Shown: positions 25,155-33,954 of the stretch, piece by piece
How the letters are laid out: every line of letters starts with the position of its first letter
Position numbering within the stretch: the first letter of the stretch is position 1
Source: Sulfuritalea sp.
GTDB taxonomy: Bacteria > Pseudomonadota > Gammaproteobacteria > Burkholderiales > Rhodocyclaceae
DNA length: 41,517 nucleotides
Reading direction: 5' to 3'
NCBI GenBank assembly: GCA_020048435.1
Contig: JAIFMO010000079.1
Location: 1-41,517, forward strand
Program-made: the position numbers and the translations under genes
The notes under the pieces: model-generated
Told to the model about the DNA's origin: nothing
Seen by the model: the letters and a program-made list of their open reading frames with translations, nothing else
The model's database searches: none

Positions 25155-25571
25155 TCAGCTATCGCCGACGCGCCCGCGCAGCCGTTTGACGCGCCCACGC
25201 AAAACCTTGACATCGACTCGTTTACGTTGCGAACTCCTGCTCGGCTTCGTCGCCCGCCGCGGTCGTGGCGTAAAAGCCGCCAGCGCGATCATTTCGCGTA
25301 GCCGCGCCAGCGCATCCGCGGAATTACGCTCCAGGCTGCGATGCTGCTGCGCCTTGATGACCACCACGCCGTCCGAATTTATGCGCTGGTCGCGCAGTTT
25401 CAGCAACCGTGCCTTGATCATCTCGGGCAACGACGACGCGCCGATATCGAAACGCAGATGCACGGCATTGGAAACCTTGTTAACGTTCTGCCCGCCGGCG
25501 CCTTGGGCGCGAATGGCAACAAACTCGACTTCATCCTCGCGCAGCAGGTCTTCGGGTTTCGGCAGGGACAT
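25155..25571 (-). CDS. arfB: Alternative ribosome-rescue factor ArfB (YaeJ)
   Basis: 138 aa from the ATG at 25571 (MSLPKPEDLL), which fits the family length; a TTG at 25598 directly after the previous stop would extend it. The GGQ hydrolysis motif appears in GAGGQNVNKVSNAVHLRF, and the C-terminus has the basic tail (TKPSRSSQRKRVDVK) that enters the empty mRNA channel of stalled ribosomes. It releases peptidyl-tRNA on ribosomes stalled without a stop codon. No separate RF-type stop-codon-recognition domain is present, as expected. Confidence 0.93.
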   Translation of the reverse strand: MSLPKPEDLLREDEVEFVAIRAQGAGGQNVNKVSNAVHLRFDIGASSLPEMIKARLLKLRDQRINSDGVVVIKAQQHRSLERNSADALARLREMIALAAFTPRPRRATKPSRSSQRKRVDVKVLRGRVKRLRGRVGDS

Positions 25572-25598
25572 GGCGGGCGTGAGATCGACGGCGATCAA

Positions 25599-26147
25599 TC
25601 AGCGCAGGAAATTCTTGCTGATGTCACGGAATAGATCGGTGCCAGCCTGGTGCAGCCACTCGAAACAGACCATCTCGCGGGTAACGATGTCGATGCCATG
25701 CTGGCGCATGCGTTCCAGCGCGAAGCGCTTGTCGTCGGCGCTGCGCGATGAGACCGCCTCGGCCACCACGAATACCTCGCGGCCGCTAGCCCGCAGGTCC
25801 AGACAGGTTTGCATCACGCAAACGTGCGATTCGATGCCGCACACCACCACCTGTTTGCGATCAAAACCCGGCAGGCCGTCGAGGCACTGGCCGGCAACAC
25901 AGGAAAAGTGGTTCTTTTCGGCCGCTGCTTCCGGCGGAAACAGCGCCGCCAGATCGGGCTGGGTCCGGCCCAGACCCTTGGGATATTGCTCGGTCAGCAT
26001 CGCTGGCACGCCTATCCTTTGCGCCACCCGGGTCAGCCACATCACGTTATCGAGAACGCGCTGCCAGTCATCCACCAGCGTCAGCAGTTTGCCCTGCATA
26101 TCGACCACCAGTAATACCGAATCGTCCGCGCGCATCAACATCGCCAT
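25599..26147 (-). CDS. Isochorismatase-family cysteine hydrolase
   Basis: 182 aa. Catalytic triad visible: Asp in LLVVDMQGK, Lys in AAEKNHFSC, Cys in GIESHVCVMQT, with the non-prolyl cis-peptide region just before the Cys. Resembles YcaC-like hydrolases. Members hydrolyse amides, carbamates or isochorismate; nothing in the context (arfB downstream, dusC upstream) points to the substrate. A GGGGGGA stretch lies 6 nt before the ATG. Cytoplasmic. Confidence 0.9.
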   Translation of the reverse strand: MAMLMRADDSVLLVVDMQGKLLTLVDDWQRVLDNVMWLTRVAQRIGVPAMLTEQYPKGLGRTQPDLAALFPPEAAAEKNHFSCVAGQCLDGLPGFDRKQVVVCGIESHVCVMQTCLDLRASGREVFVVAEAVSSRSADDKRFALERMRQHGIDIVTREMVCFEWLHQAGTDLFRDISKNFLR

Positions 26148-26222
26148 CGTTTATCCCCCCGAAAATTTCGTCGCGTGGAGCATAGCAGGGAACCCGACTC
26201 AAACCGCCGACAGATTGATGGT

Positions 26223-27236
26223 TCAGCCCCTCACGCTTGCCAGGTGTTGCTCCAACACCGGCGTGACATCCGCTGCAGTGCGCAATTCGCGCAGAGCAAG
26301 AAACACCTCATCGGCCTGTTCATAGCGCCCGCGCATGAGCCCCAGCCACTGCTTTAGCCGTCCGGGCGACTGATGCGGCAGTACCTTTCTCTGCACCTGT
26401 GACCAGAAATCGAGAATCATCGCGGCCACGTTGCGCCAGTCGCCACCGTGTTCCCATTGGTCACTGGGTCCACCTTGGCTATCTTGCTCCCCCTGCTCTT
26501 CCGCACGGATGCGGCGGGCCAGCAAGGGATCCGCCACCGCGCCACGGCCGAGCATCGCATCGGCACAACCGGTCACGGACCGCATGGCGCGATAGTCGGC
26601 CACGGTCCACACCTCGCCATTGGCAATGACGGGGATGCGTATCGAATCCCGGATCAGCGCGATCCATTCCCAGCGCGCGGGCGGACGGTAGCCATCTTGC
26701 TTCGTCCGCGCATGCACGACCAGTTCCTGAATACCGCCAGCCTCCAGGGCCCGCGCACAATCCAGCGCCCGCGCGGTATCGTCGATCCCGAGCCGCATCT
26801 TGGCCGTCACGGGAATGGCGGCGGGAACGGCGGCGCGAACCGCCCGTACGATCCGGTGCAGCAACTCCGGTTCGTCCAGCAAGGCGGCACCACCCCGATT
26901 GCGGTTGATCAGCGGCGTGGGACAACCAAAATTGAGATCGATGCCGGCAGGGGCAAGCTGCGCAACCTGCGCCGCGTTAGCCGCCAGCAAATCGGGATCG
27001 GAGCCAAGTAACTGTATCCGCACCGGTGTTCCGGCTCGTGTGCGGGAAGATCGATTGAGTTCGGGACTGACGCGGATAAAGGCGGAATGCGGCAACACCG
27101 TCGAACTGACACGGATGAATTCGGTGACGCACCAATCGTAGCCACCGGCTCGCGTCAGGACGTCGCGCAGGATATCGTCGGCCAAGCCTTCCATGGGCGC
27201 AAGGATCAGACGAAAAGTAGGCAGGCTGGCGGACAT
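26223..27236 (-). CDS. dusC: tRNA-dihydrouridine(16) synthase
   Basis: 337 aa FMN-dependent enzyme that reduces uridine at tRNA position 16. Seen: ILAPMEGLADDILRDVL at the start (DusC-like EG instead of AGV), catalytic Cys in NFGCPTPLINRNRGGAALL, KMRLGIDD, VHARTKQDGYRPP, and the FMN phosphate site IANGEVWT / GCADAMLGRGA. A hydrophilic segment EEQGEQDSQGGPSDQWEHGG near residue 240 looks like an insertion. Transcribed away from the MFS gene; the 79-bp divergent region holds an inverted repeat. Confidence 0.92.
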   Translation of the reverse strand: MSASLPTFRLILAPMEGLADDILRDVLTRAGGYDWCVTEFIRVSSTVLPHSAFIRVSPELNRSSRTRAGTPVRIQLLGSDPDLLAANAAQVAQLAPAGIDLNFGCPTPLINRNRGGAALLDEPELLHRIVRAVRAAVPAAIPVTAKMRLGIDDTARALDCARALEAGGIQELVVHARTKQDGYRPPARWEWIALIRDSIRIPVIANGEVWTVADYRAMRSVTGCADAMLGRGAVADPLLARRIRAEEQGEQDSQGGPSDQWEHGGDWRNVAAMILDFWSQVQRKVLPHQSPGRLKQWLGLMRGRYEQADEVFLALRELRTAADVTPVLEQHLASVRG

Positions 27237-27287
27237 CGGGCGGCATCATAACGCCATCGCGGCAGGCGATTTACGATTGAGCATATT

Positions 27288-27313
27288 GCCGGCATGGGGG
27301 CCATAATGCCGGC
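27288..27313 (+). promoter_or_regulatory. Perfect inverted repeat GCCGGCAT-N10-ATGCCGGC abutting the MFS start codon
   Basis: Two 8-bp arms (27288-27295, 27306-27313) with a 10-bp spacer, ending 2 bp before the MFS ATG at 27316. As DNA it could be an operator in the dusC/MFS divergent region; as RNA it would fold over the ribosome-binding region of the transporter. No Shine-Dalgarno is visible between the arms and the ATG. Confidence 0.55.
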
Positions 27314-27315
27314 CC

Positions 27316-28929
27316 ATGAATACGCCTACATCCTCGCCCGCGCACAGCGCCGCGCCCACCGCCACCGCCGTCCAGACCAAAGTTGCCATTGCCGCCTGCT
27401 TCGGCACCTTTCTTGAGTGGTACGACTTTCTCACCTTTGCCGCGCTGGCCAGCTACTTCGGTGCGCTGTTCTTCCCGCCGGAAAATCCCGTGGCCGGGCT
27501 GCTCGCCAGCCTCGCCACCTTTGGCGTCGGCATGGTGGTGCGCCCCCTCGGCGCGGCCATCTTCGGCTCGCTGGGCGACCGCATCGGGCGCCGCCGGGTT
27601 TTCATCGCCACCATCGTCTTGATGGGCATCGCCACCTTTGGTGTCGGCCTCTTGCCCACCTATGCCCAGGTTGGCCTGCTGGCACCGGCGCTGCTGCTGG
27701 CGCTGCGCCTGTTGCAGGGTATGGCCATGGGCGGCGAAATCGGCGGCGCGGTGGTCTATCTCACCGAACACGCTCCGGCGAACCGGCGCGGCATCTACAC
27801 CAGCGTGTTGCAACTGATGGGGCCGCTGGGCATCATGGCCTCGACCTTTCAGGTGTTGCTGCTGCAAACCTGGCTGTCGGATGCCGAATTCCGCGACTGG
27901 GGCTGGCGCGTGCCTTTCCTGCTTTCAATCCTGCTGCTGGCCGTCTCGCTGAAAAGTCGGCTGGCGTTGCACGAATCGCCCGTTTTCGCCCAGTTACGCG
28001 AAAAAAACGGTGTCGCCCGCACGCCGCTGGCCGACTGCTTCCGCGACCGCCACACGCTGGGCCGCATGGCGCTGCTGTTCTTCTGCATCTCGGCCGGCGG
28101 CTCGCTGCTGTTCTTTTCCTCGCAGGTCTATTCGACGGTTTTTCTCAAGAACGTGGTCAAGCTCGATCCAAAAGACGCCGGGGCCATCGTCATGGTCGCC
28201 ACCCTCGCCCTTTTTCCACTGACCATCTTCTGCGGCTGGCTGTCCGACCGCATCGGCCGCCGGCCGGTGCTGCTGGCGGGGCTGCTGATCGGCTTCGTCA
28301 GCCTGCTGCCCGTCTTCAGCGGTCTGCTGCACTTCGGCAACCCGGCGCTGGAACGCTTTCAGCGCGAGGTGCGGGTGGAGGTGCGCGGCCACGCTTGCGG
28401 CTACTCGCCCTTTGGCAAGGCCGTCAGCGACTGCGAGAAGATTCAGGAATTGTTCGCCCGCAAGGGCGTGAATTACACGCTGAGCGCCGATGCGGCCGTC
28501 TCCATAAAAGTCGGCGGTAGCGGCACGGCAATAGACTTCAACGTGGCGGGCTTCGATGCGGTAGCCATCGAGCGCGCCCTGATCGCTGCCGGCTGGCCCG
28601 AGAAGGCCGACCCCGCGCAAATCGACCGCACGATGCTGATCCTGCTGTTGCTGATTCCCGTCATCGCCGTGGCCGCCATCACCGGCCCGCAGACGGCCAC
28701 GCTGGCCGAACTGTTTCCGGCCCGCACCCGCTATTCGGCCGTCGCCCTGCCCCACAACCTCAGCGCGGGCTGGATCGGCGGCCTGTCGCCGTTCTTTGTC
28801 ACGCTCTTGTCGGTGCAGGCTGGCAGCGCGCTGGCCGGACTGTGGTATCCGGTGGCGCTGCTGGGCATGGCCGCGGTGGTCGGACTGCTATTCCTGCCCG
28901 AGACGCTCAACGCTCGCCTTGATCGTTGA
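27316..28929 (+). CDS. MFS transporter, metabolite:H+ symporter (MHS) type
   Basis: 537 aa, inner membrane, 12 predicted helices. Seen: TFLEWYDFLTFAALASYF in helix 1 (MHS signature), RPLGAAIFGSLGDRIGRRRVF after helix 2, GWLSDRIGRRPVL in the second half, and PETLNARLD at the end. MHS members carry dicarboxylates, shikimate, proline-type or osmolyte substrates; which one cannot be told. Between helices 9 and 10 there is an extra ~105-residue non-membrane region (from LERFQREVRVEVRGHACGYS), known from some MHS members. One repeat copy lies antisense within this loop ([10 protein letters not shown], near residue 397). Its last 23 nt overlap the convergent secreted-protein gene. Confidence 0.9.
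   Translation: MNTPTSSPAHSAAPTATAVQTKVAIAACFGTFLEWYDFLTFAALASYFGALFFPPENPVAGLLASLATFGVGMVVRPLGAAIFGSLGDRIGRRRVFIATIVLMGIATFGVGLLPTYAQVGLLAPALLLALRLLQGMAMGGEIGGAVVYLTEHAPANRRGIYTSVLQLMGPLGIMASTFQVLLLQTWLSDAEFRDWGWRVPFLLSILLLAVSLKSRLALHESPVFAQLREKNGVARTPLADCFRDRHTLGRMALLFFCISAGGSLLFFSSQVYSTVFLKNVVKLDPKDAGAIVMVATLALFPLTIFCGWLSDRIGRRPVLLAGLLIGFVSLLPVFSGLLHFGNPALERFQREVRVEVRGHACGYSPFGKAVSDCEKIQELFARKGVNYTLSADAAVSIKVGGSGTAIDFNVAGFDAVAIERALIAAGWPEKADPAQIDRTMLILLLLIPVIAVAAITGPQTATLAELFPARTRYSAVALPHNLSAGWIGGLSPFFVTLLSVQAGSALAGLWYPVALLGMAAVVGLLFLPETLNARLDR
28502..28529 (-). repeat. Dispersed 28-bp repeat, copy 7 (24/28, antisense in the MFS gene)
   Basis: On the reverse strand it matches 24 of 28 consensus positions, including 22 of the first 24. 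It is located in the extramembrane loop of the transporter and reads KVGGSGTA, the same phase as the antisense copy in HK5. Confidence 0.75.
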
Positions 28930-29356
28930 GGGCGCGCGGCGGTCCACCGCGCCGCGGGCCATGCGGGTAGATGTCGCGCCCCGCTTCGTGGATGTCGCGC
29001 CGCAACTGTTGGCGTTCTTCGGAACTCATCCGGCAGGGACCGCCGCAACGATTCGACACGTCGCCGCCACGATCCTGGCGACCCTCTTCACGGACAGAAT
29101 CGCCTCGCCGCAGTTCCTCGCGCAACGCCCGCATGTGCATGTGCGAGCCGGGGTGAGCCCCGTCCGGAAGACCAGACAGGGCACCCTCGCTCATGCCACC
29201 GCCGGGCTGACGCATGTCTGACCGCACCTGCGCCAACACGGCGCTAGCAGAACCGAGCGACAACGCCAGCAACACCGACACGAACAGCACGCCGCTCACC
29301 CGGCCACCGCTGAATTTGCCATTGATTTTCGTGTCCCGTTTTGTGCCCTGTTCCAT
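28907..29356 (-). CDS. Small exported protein of unknown function, divergent from ompR
   Basis: 149 aa. A hydrophobic segment (~20-40, VSGVLFVSVLLALSLGSASAVLA) looks like a signal peptide with a probable cleavage near AQ. The mature part is hydrophilic, rich in Arg, Gly and Met, with two Cys (RCGGPC) and the motif MSSEERQQLRRDIHEAGRDI, which I recall from other betaproteobacterial exported proteins without assigned function. Its small periplasmic nature and position next to a two-component system recall CpxP/Spy-type accessory proteins, but the LTxxQ motif of that family is not seen. A direct repeat resembling a response-regulator box lies 44-60 bp upstream. The 3' end overlaps the MFS gene by 23 nt. 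Confidence 0.7.
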   Translation of the reverse strand: MEQGTKRDTKINGKFSGGRVSGVLFVSVLLALSLGSASAVLAQVRSDMRQPGGGMSEGALSGLPDGAHPGSHMHMRALREELRRGDSVREEGRQDRGGDVSNRCGGPCRMSSEERQQLRRDIHEAGRDIYPHGPRRGGPPRALNDQGER

Positions 29357-29399
29357 GCCGTCATTCTAGTGAATGGCATGCGGCCTGTCGCAGCGCGTG

Positions 29400-29416
29400 T
29401 GTAAGCTTTTGTAAGC
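29400..29416 (+). promoter_or_regulatory. OmpR-family binding-site candidate, direct repeat GTAAG-N5-GTAAG
   Basis: TGTAAGC occurs at 29400-29406 and again at 29410-29416, exactly one helical turn (10 bp) apart, midway between the divergent starts of the exported-protein gene (29356) and ompR (29458). The layout equals the CpxR box (GTAAA-N5-GTAAA) and suits a dimer of an OmpR/PhoB-type regulator. Autoregulation is inferred. Confidence 0.55.
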
Positions 29417-29457
29417 CGCTCTTTCGCTCGCGCCCTGTTACGACTACGATTGCCGTC

Positions 29458-30177
29458 ATGAACGAAAAAATCCTTGTCGTCGATGACGACATCCGCCTGC
29501 GCCAGTTGCTCGAACGCTACCTTGCCGACCAGGGCTTTACCGTCAAGGCCGTACCGGACGCGACGGCCATGAATCGCGCTCTCGACCGCGAACTCTACGA
29601 CCTCATCGTGCTCGACCTGATGCTGCCCGGTGAAGACGGGCTGGCCATCTGTCGCCGCCTGCGCGCCGCCCAAAACGAGGTCGCGATCATCATGCTCACC
29701 GCCAAGGGCGAGGACGTCGACCGTATCATCGGTCTCGAACTGGGCGCCGACGACTACCTCGGCAAACCCTTCAACCCGCGCGAACTGGTTGCCCGCATCG
29801 GCGCCGTGCTGCGCCGCCGCGCCGCGCCACCACCACCGGGGGCACCCGCCGCCGCCGAGGGAACCATCCGCTTCGGCAGTGTCGAGGTGAATCTCGCCAC
29901 GCGCGAACTGGTCCGCGATGGCAATGGCGTCGCGCTGACGACGGGCGAATTCGCCCTGCTCAAGGTGCTGGTCGAACATCCGCGCCAGCCGCTCTCCCGC
30001 GACAAATTGATGGAACTCGCCCGCGGCCGCGAGTATGAAGTCTTCGACCGCGCCATCGACGTGCAAGTCTCGCGCCTGCGCAAAATGGTCGAGGACGACC
30101 CGGCCAAGCCGCGTTACCTCCAGACCGTCTGGGGCTTCGGCTACGTCTTCATTCCCGATGGCCAGAAGCACGGATGA
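29458..30177 (+). CDS. ompR: Response regulator OmpR
   Basis: 239 aa. Start at ATG 29458 (MNEKILVVDDD); the open frame extends further upstream but without family support. Receiver domain ~4-118: acidic pair in VVDDD, phospho-acceptor D53 in IVLDLMLPGEDG, T in MLTAKG and Lys in DYLGKPF. A proline-rich linker (PPPPGAP) leads to the C-terminal winged helix (~140-235): LTTGEFALLKVL, RAIDVQVSRLRKMVEDDP and TVWGFGYVFIP. It pairs with the overlapping envZ (ATGA). The repeat box upstream suggests autoregulation and control of the exported protein. Confidence 0.93.
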   Translation: MNEKILVVDDDIRLRQLLERYLADQGFTVKAVPDATAMNRALDRELYDLIVLDLMLPGEDGLAICRRLRAAQNEVAIIMLTAKGEDVDRIIGLELGADDYLGKPFNPRELVARIGAVLRRRAAPPPPGAPAAAEGTIRFGSVEVNLATRELVRDGNGVALTTGEFALLKVLVEHPRQPLSRDKLMELARGREYEVFDRAIDVQVSRLRKMVEDDPAKPRYLQTVWGFGYVFIPDGQKHG

Positions 30178-31511
30178 GGTTCGTCCCGCGGTTCGTCCCG
30201 AAGACTTTGCTCGCCCGCACTTTTCTGTTGATCGCGGCACTGATGTTGCTGTCGGTGTTGGCGTGGTTCGCCATTTTCTTGACCTACGAGCGCGAACCGC
30301 GCGCCCGCCAGATTTCGCAGATGGTCGCCAGCGTGGTCAATCTCACCCGCACCTCGCTGGTCTCGGCCCGTGCCGAGGCCCGCCGCGATCTGTTGCGCGA
30401 GCTATCCGACCGCGAAGGCATCCGGATATATCCCGCCGAAAGCGATGATCGCGTCGCGCCGCTACCGGAACACGCCTTCCTTCGCCGGGTCGAAGAACTG
30501 CTGCAAGAACGCCTCGGGCCGGACACCCGCATCACCCTGGAACTCAACAAGGAACGATCGCTGTTTGCTTCCTTCAGCATCGCCGACGACGATTACTGGA
30601 TCGCGCTGCCGATCGAACGGATCGAGCGCATCTTTCCGGCGCAATGGATCGGCTGGGGCATCGCCGCCATAATGCTGTCGCTGATCGGGGCGTGGTTGAT
30701 CATGTTCCGCGTGACCCGGCCGCTGAAGGCCCTTGAGCGCGCCGCCGCCGAGATTGGCCGGGGACGCCGACCGGCCCCGGTGGACGAGCATGGCCCGGAG
30801 GAAATCGAGACCCTGGCCATCGCCTTCAACCGCATGAACAGCGACCTCGCCCGCCTTGACGACGACCGCGCACTGATCCTCGCCGGCATTTCGCACGACC
30901 TGCGCACGCCGCTGACCCGCCTGCGCATGGAAATCGAGATGACCGCCGCCGACGAAGCCACGCGCGACGGCATGGCGGCCGACGTCGAGGAGATGGACCG
31001 CACCATCGGCCAGTTTCTCGATTTCGCCCGAACCAACCAGCAAAGCGATGGCGGCGAAGCTCTGGCGGACACCGATCTGGCCGCCCTGCTCGCCGAACTG
31101 GCGGAACAGTATCGTCGCCGCGGTTTTGCCGTGTCGCTAGCGCCGACTTTTTCGGCGGAAAGCCTGAAGGTACGCCCCAAGGCCCTGCGCCGCGCCATCG
31201 CCAATCTGATCGATAACGCCCTGCGTCACGCCGGCGCCGATCAGCCCATCGAACTGGCGTTAAACCGCACGGGCAAGGAAATTCACCTCGACGTACGCGA
31301 CCGCGGCCCCGGCATTCCCGCCGCCGAAACCGAGCGATTGAAACTGCCCTTCACCCGGCTCGAAGCCGCCCGCAGTAACGCCGTCGGCGCGGGGCTGGGC
31401 CTGGCCATCGTCGAGCGCGTCGCGTTGGCCCACGGTGGCCGCCTCGACCTGCTGCCGCGCGAAGATGGCGCAACGGGCCTGCTTGCCCGCATTACAGTCC
31501 TGGCCGATTGA
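30174..31511 (+). CDS. envZ: Sensor histidine kinase EnvZ
   Basis: 445 aa, inner membrane; the ATG overlaps the ompR stop. TM1 ~13-37, periplasmic region ~38-157, TM2 ~158-179, HAMP ~180-232 (TRPLKALERAAAEIG), HisKA with H241 in GISHDLRTPLTRLR, HATPase_c ~300-443 with N box NLIDNAL, DRGPGIP and [12 protein letters not shown]. Phosphorylates and dephosphorylates OmpR. Unlike the other kinases here it is a simple, non-hybrid kinase. Residues 319-327 (AVSLAPTFS) are encoded by a copy of the dispersed repeat, inside the ATPase domain at the strand just before the N box; many relatives have a shorter segment there (family knowledge, not aligned here). Confidence 0.92.
   Translation: MRFVPRFVPKTLLARTFLLIAALMLLSVLAWFAIFLTYEREPRARQISQMVASVVNLTRTSLVSARAEARRDLLRELSDREGIRIYPAESDDRVAPLPEHAFLRRVEELLQERLGPDTRITLELNKERSLFASFSIADDDYWIALPIERIERIFPAQWIGWGIAAIMLSLIGAWLIMFRVTRPLKALERAAAEIGRGRRPAPVDEHGPEEIETLAIAFNRMNSDLARLDDDRALILAGISHDLRTPLTRLRMEIEMTAADEATRDGMAADVEEMDRTIGQFLDFARTNQQSDGGEALADTDLAALLAELAEQYRRRGFAVSLAPTFSAESLKVRPKALRRAIANLIDNALRHAGADQPIELALNRTGKEIHLDVRDRGPGIPAAETERLKLPFTRLEAARSNAVGAGLGLAIVERVALAHGGRLDLLPREDGATGLLARITVLAD
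31128..31155 (+). repeat. Dispersed 28-bp repeat, copy 8 (26/28), in envZ
   Basis: Matches 26 of 28 consensus positions (GTGTC replaces GTACC). Sense, coding AVSLAPTFS in the same codon phase as the hybrid kinase copies, although envZ is not a recent paralogue of those kinases. Confidence 0.88.
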
Positions 31512-31590
31512 ACAAATCCGCCCACCAGCTTTTTACCTCAAGCAAGCGCCAAACCGCACTCGTGTAGTAATATGTTCTGCGGGTTTGGCC

Positions 31591-33954
31591 ATGAAAACAA
31601 CAGACAGCAATGCAGTGATTGAAGCCAGGGTTCGCTTGGCAATGGCGGGTTGCCGGCCTGTTTTATCGATCACCGACAGCATCGAAACCTTGCTCGGCTT
31701 TTCGCCGGACGACTTCCTGAGCGGCCGGGTCTCCCTGAAAAACCGGATTCATCCCCACGACGCCGACATCGCCGACGTGCTTTTTTCTCCCGCGAATTCT
31801 GGCGATTCTGGCGTATTCAATGTCCGGATCAGGCAGGCCAACGGCCGTATCCGTTGCATCAGGGGACATTATCGTAAAGAGACGGGCTCGGACGGCGTCG
31901 AACTCGATCTGCTGTTGCAGGATGCGAAAAGCCTGAAACGGACGATGTCCGACGCCTGCGTGATGGTCAATTTCACGGCCATGATGGAAAACACTGACGA
32001 CTACATCTTTTTCAAGGATCGCAACCATGTGTTCACCGGGGCGAGCCAGACCCTGGTGGCGCTCTGTTCACCCGCCGAACATTGGACCGACCTGCTCGGC
32101 CAGACCGACTACGATGTTTTTCCCGAGGAATTCGCCGACATTTACTATCGCCTTGAAAAGCAGGTCTTCGCCGGTATTACCGTTGCTCATGAAATTCAGG
32201 AGTACCTCACCAAGGAAGGCAGAAAAGGTTGGGTAGACAACCGCAAGTATCCGATCAAGAATGACCACAAGGAGGTCATCGGCCTCTACGGTATCGCCCG
32301 CGACATCACCGAGTACAAGCAGGCGGAAGCGTCGTTGCGCGAAAGTGAAGAACGGCTGCGCCTGGCTCTTGGCGCCGCCAACCAAAGCTGGTTCGATGTC
32401 GACCTGGGCACCGGCAAGGTGCGCGTCAGCCCGGAATACCCCCGCATGATCGGCTATGCGCCGAATGAGTTTGAGAGCGATGTGGCAAACTGGCTGGCGC
32501 ATGTCCATCCAGAAGATCGAGACGCTGTCGGCAAGGCCTTCCAGGCCTGCATCGATAACGGCGGGCCCACCATGATGGCGTACCGCCGCCAGACGCAATC
32601 TGGTGACTGGAAGTGGATTGAATCCGTCGGCAAGGTCGTGGCGTGGGATGCCGGGAAGCGGGCAAGCCGGATGATCGGCATCCATACCGACATTACCGAA
32701 CGCAAACGGACTGAACTGGAACTGGAACAGCATCGGCACCATCTGGAAGCGCTGGTCAATGAGCGCACCGCCGCCCTTTCCATCGCCAAGGACGCCGCCG
32801 AAGCCGCCAGTCGAGCCAAGAGCACCTTCCTCGCCAACATGAGCCACGAACTACGCACGCCGTTAAACGGCATCATGGGTATGACCGGCCTTGCCCTGCG
32901 CAAGTCGACCGATCCCAAGTTACGTGATTACCTGCTCAAGGCGGACCAGGCCTCGCAGCATCTGCTCCATGTAATCAACGACGTTCTCGATATCTCCAAG
33001 ATCGAGGCCGAACGGCTGACCCTCGAACAGACGCCTTTCAAACTCGGTCAAGTCCTGGATAATCTCTTGAGCCTGATCGGCCACAAGGCGATGGCCAAAC
33101 AACTCAAGTTGCGGGTGGATATGTCGCCGGACGTCGCCCGCCAGGCATTCGTGGGCGACCCCCTGCGTCTGGGCCAGATACTCATCAATCTCACCAGCAA
33201 CGCCGTCAAATTTACCGAGCAGGGCTCGATCACCTTGCGCATCCGCCTGGCTGAAGAAAGCGCAGCCGATGCATTGCTGCGTTTCGACCTGCGGGATACC
33301 GGTATCGGCATCAGAGCCGAAGATCAACAACGCCTGTTCATCGCCTTCGAGCAGGCCGACGACTCGATGACCCGCAGGTATGGCGGCACCGGACTGGGTC
33401 TGGCCATCAGCAAGCGGCTGGCCCGGATGATGGGCGGAGAAATCGGCGTCGAGAGCGCGGTCGGCCAGGGCAGCACGTTCTGGTTCACTGCCCGGCTGGG
33501 AAAAACGACGGATGCCGTACCGCTAGCGCCGACTTTTTCGGGCAATACGGCGGAAGCACGCTTGCAGGCGCTGTATGCCGGGACGCGCATTTTGCTGGCC
33601 GAAGACGAGCCCATCAACCAGGAAGTCACCCGCGGTTTGCTGGAGGATATTGGCCTCAACGTGGATGTAGCGGATGACGGCGCTAGGGCGGTGGCTATGG
33701 CCAGTCGCACCGATTACAACCTGATCCTGATGGATATGCAGATGCCCGATCTCAATGGCGTCGATGCCACGCGGGCAATCCGGAAACTGCCAGGATATGC
33801 CTCAACGCCCATCCTCGCCATGACCGCCAATGCCTTCGACGAAGATCGCCAGACCTGTCTCGATGCCGGCATGAACGACCATATCGGCAAGCCGGTCGAT
33901 CCCGATGTACTGTTTGACACTTTACTGAAATGGCTCGCGCTAACCGCCCCATGA
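31591..33954 (+). CDS. Soluble hybrid histidine kinase with three PAS-like domains (HK6)
   Basis: 787 aa from the ATG at 31591; the frame is open further upstream into envZ but that part has no domain sense. No membrane helix. PAS-like regions at ~20-112, ~122-243 ([15 protein letters not shown], typical of PAS_4) and ~253-373 (PAS_3-like, VHPEDRDAV), then a coiled coil, HisKA (H419 in MSHELRTP), HATPase_c (~522-637) and REC (~666-783, D715). No Hpt. The core is nearly identical in places to HK2-4 of the distant cluster, pointing to recent duplication. The linker 642-650 (AVPLAPTFS) is a perfect repeat copy. The stop overlaps a truncated haemoglobin gene (ATGA), suggesting that haem/gas chemistry and this kinase are linked. 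Confidence 0.92.
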   Translation: MKTTDSNAVIEARVRLAMAGCRPVLSITDSIETLLGFSPDDFLSGRVSLKNRIHPHDADIADVLFSPANSGDSGVFNVRIRQANGRIRCIRGHYRKETGSDGVELDLLLQDAKSLKRTMSDACVMVNFTAMMENTDDYIFFKDRNHVFTGASQTLVALCSPAEHWTDLLGQTDYDVFPEEFADIYYRLEKQVFAGITVAHEIQEYLTKEGRKGWVDNRKYPIKNDHKEVIGLYGIARDITEYKQAEASLRESEERLRLALGAANQSWFDVDLGTGKVRVSPEYPRMIGYAPNEFESDVANWLAHVHPEDRDAVGKAFQACIDNGGPTMMAYRRQTQSGDWKWIESVGKVVAWDAGKRASRMIGIHTDITERKRTELELEQHRHHLEALVNERTAALSIAKDAAEAASRAKSTFLANMSHELRTPLNGIMGMTGLALRKSTDPKLRDYLLKADQASQHLLHVINDVLDISKIEAERLTLEQTPFKLGQVLDNLLSLIGHKAMAKQLKLRVDMSPDVARQAFVGDPLRLGQILINLTSNAVKFTEQGSITLRIRLAEESAADALLRFDLRDTGIGIRAEDQQRLFIAFEQADDSMTRRYGGTGLGLAISKRLARMMGGEIGVESAVGQGSTFWFTARLGKTTDAVPLAPTFSGNTAEARLQALYAGTRILLAEDEPINQEVTRGLLEDIGLNVDVADDGARAVAMASRTDYNLILMDMQMPDLNGVDATRAIRKLPGYASTPILAMTANAFDEDRQTCLDAGMNDHIGKPVDPDVLFDTLLKWLALTAP
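33514..33541 (+). repeat. Dispersed 28-bp repeat, copy 9 (28/28)
   Basis: Perfect match to the consensus; used as the reference copy. Sense, coding AVPLAPTFS in the ATPase-REC linker of HK6. It contains the central palindrome CGCTAGCG and the CTTTTTCGG end. Confidence 0.92.
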
